Source: Kiritimatiellia bacterium (GTDB lineage Bacteria; Verrucomicrobiota; Kiritimatiellia; RFP12; UBA3636). From it: a stretch of DNA of 5,768 bases. The notes under the pieces are model-generated. The model saw only the letters and a list, made by a program, of their open reading frames with translations. It was not told the DNA's origin and did no database searches. The stretch spans positions 1-5,768 of the forward strand of contig JAFUXX010000106.1 in assembly GCA_017476965.1 (NCBI GenBank), read 5' to 3'. Positions 5,587 to 5,768 of the stretch are shown in pieces; position 1 is the stretch's first letter; every line of letters begins with the position of its first letter. The position numbers and the translations under genes are program-made.

Positions 5587-5768
5587 ATGGCCGAAGAACT
5601 CCAGTCGCTGCTAGACAGAATCCGCGCGGAAGGCGTCGAAAAGGCGAACGCGCGCGCCGCCGAAATAACCGCCGAGGCGGAGAAAAAGGCCGCCGCGATC
5701 GTCGCGGATGCGGAAAAGAAGGCCGCCGCGGCCGTCGCCGCCGCGCGCGAGGAGGCGGACACCTTGCG
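5587..5768 (+). CDS. atpE: V-type ATP synthase subunit E, N-terminal part
   Basis: Sixty codons are visible before the window ends. The protein starts MAEELQSLLDRIRAEGVEKA and continues as a long charged, alanine-rich helix with heptad-like AE..KKAAAIVADAEKKAAAAV repeats and no hydrophobic membrane segment. This is the peripheral-stalk helix of V/A-type ATPase subunit E, which pairs with the G-type subunit to hold the catalytic head against the membrane rotor part. The absence of an N-terminal membrane anchor argues against F-type subunit b. AAGGA at 5573-5577 sits nine bases before the ATG. Subunit E usually opens this operon in PVC bacteria, with A, B, D, I and K genes following, which would lie to the right. 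The symbol here means V-type subunit E, not the F-type c subunit. Another alanine-rich coiled-coil protein is the main alternative. Confidence 0.75.
   Translation, partial: MAEELQSLLDRIRAEGVEKANARAAEITAEAEKKAAAIVADAEKKAAAAVAAAREEADTL

Noticed and set aside
1..5768. CRISPR array, tRNA, rRNA, insertion sequence or toxin-antitoxin pair
   Set aside because: I saw no regularly spaced repeats, cloverleaf, conserved rRNA segment, transposase motif or paired small genes.

Overview
The window is high-GC bacterial DNA with tightly packed genes. Its gene content suggests a PVC-group bacterium (Verrucomicrobia, Lentisphaerae or Kiritimatiellota). The hints are a V-type rather than F-type ATP synthase gene, a stand-alone IMP cyclohydrolase domain instead of full-length PurH, a DPSH-type sugar isomerase of the kind common in polysaccharide degraders, and remnants of a glycosidase and a XylR-like AraC regulator. 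The taxonomic placement is inference; no rRNA or marker gene is present.

Layout. Positions 1-80 hold a strong rho-independent terminator for a rightward gene that lies almost wholly off the left edge. Positions about 140-770 are a degraded zone. A headless glycosidase-like fragment reads leftward (about 479 to 201) and a headless AraC-type DNA-binding domain reads rightward (about 475 to 768). They abut head to head, as if a rearrangement or an assembly join removed both N-termini. Next comes a rightward unit with a good sigma70-type promoter (802-829): a TIM-barrel sugar phosphate isomerase/epimerase (882-2018), then a stand-alone PurH N-terminal domain (2054-2737). A second promoter (2749-2777) drives an amino-acid ABC uptake pair, a lipoprotein binding protein (2836-3609) and its permease (3619-4362). 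No ATPase gene is adjacent.

The permease gene converges on hisC (minus strand, 4414-5454) across a 51-base gap filled by a GC-only hairpin. hisC is divergent from the first gene of a probable V-type ATP synthase operon (subunit E, from 5587, running off the right edge). The two divergent promoters appear to share one palindromic -35 hexamer, TTGCAA.

The intact genes are mostly housekeeping metabolism: purine and histidine biosynthesis, amino-acid uptake, and energy coupling. I found no CRISPR array, tRNA, rRNA, insertion sequence or obvious defence system. The points most worth checking are the head-to-head remnants, the split and motif-altered PurH, the ATPase-less ABC pair, and the shared hisC/V-ATPase control region.
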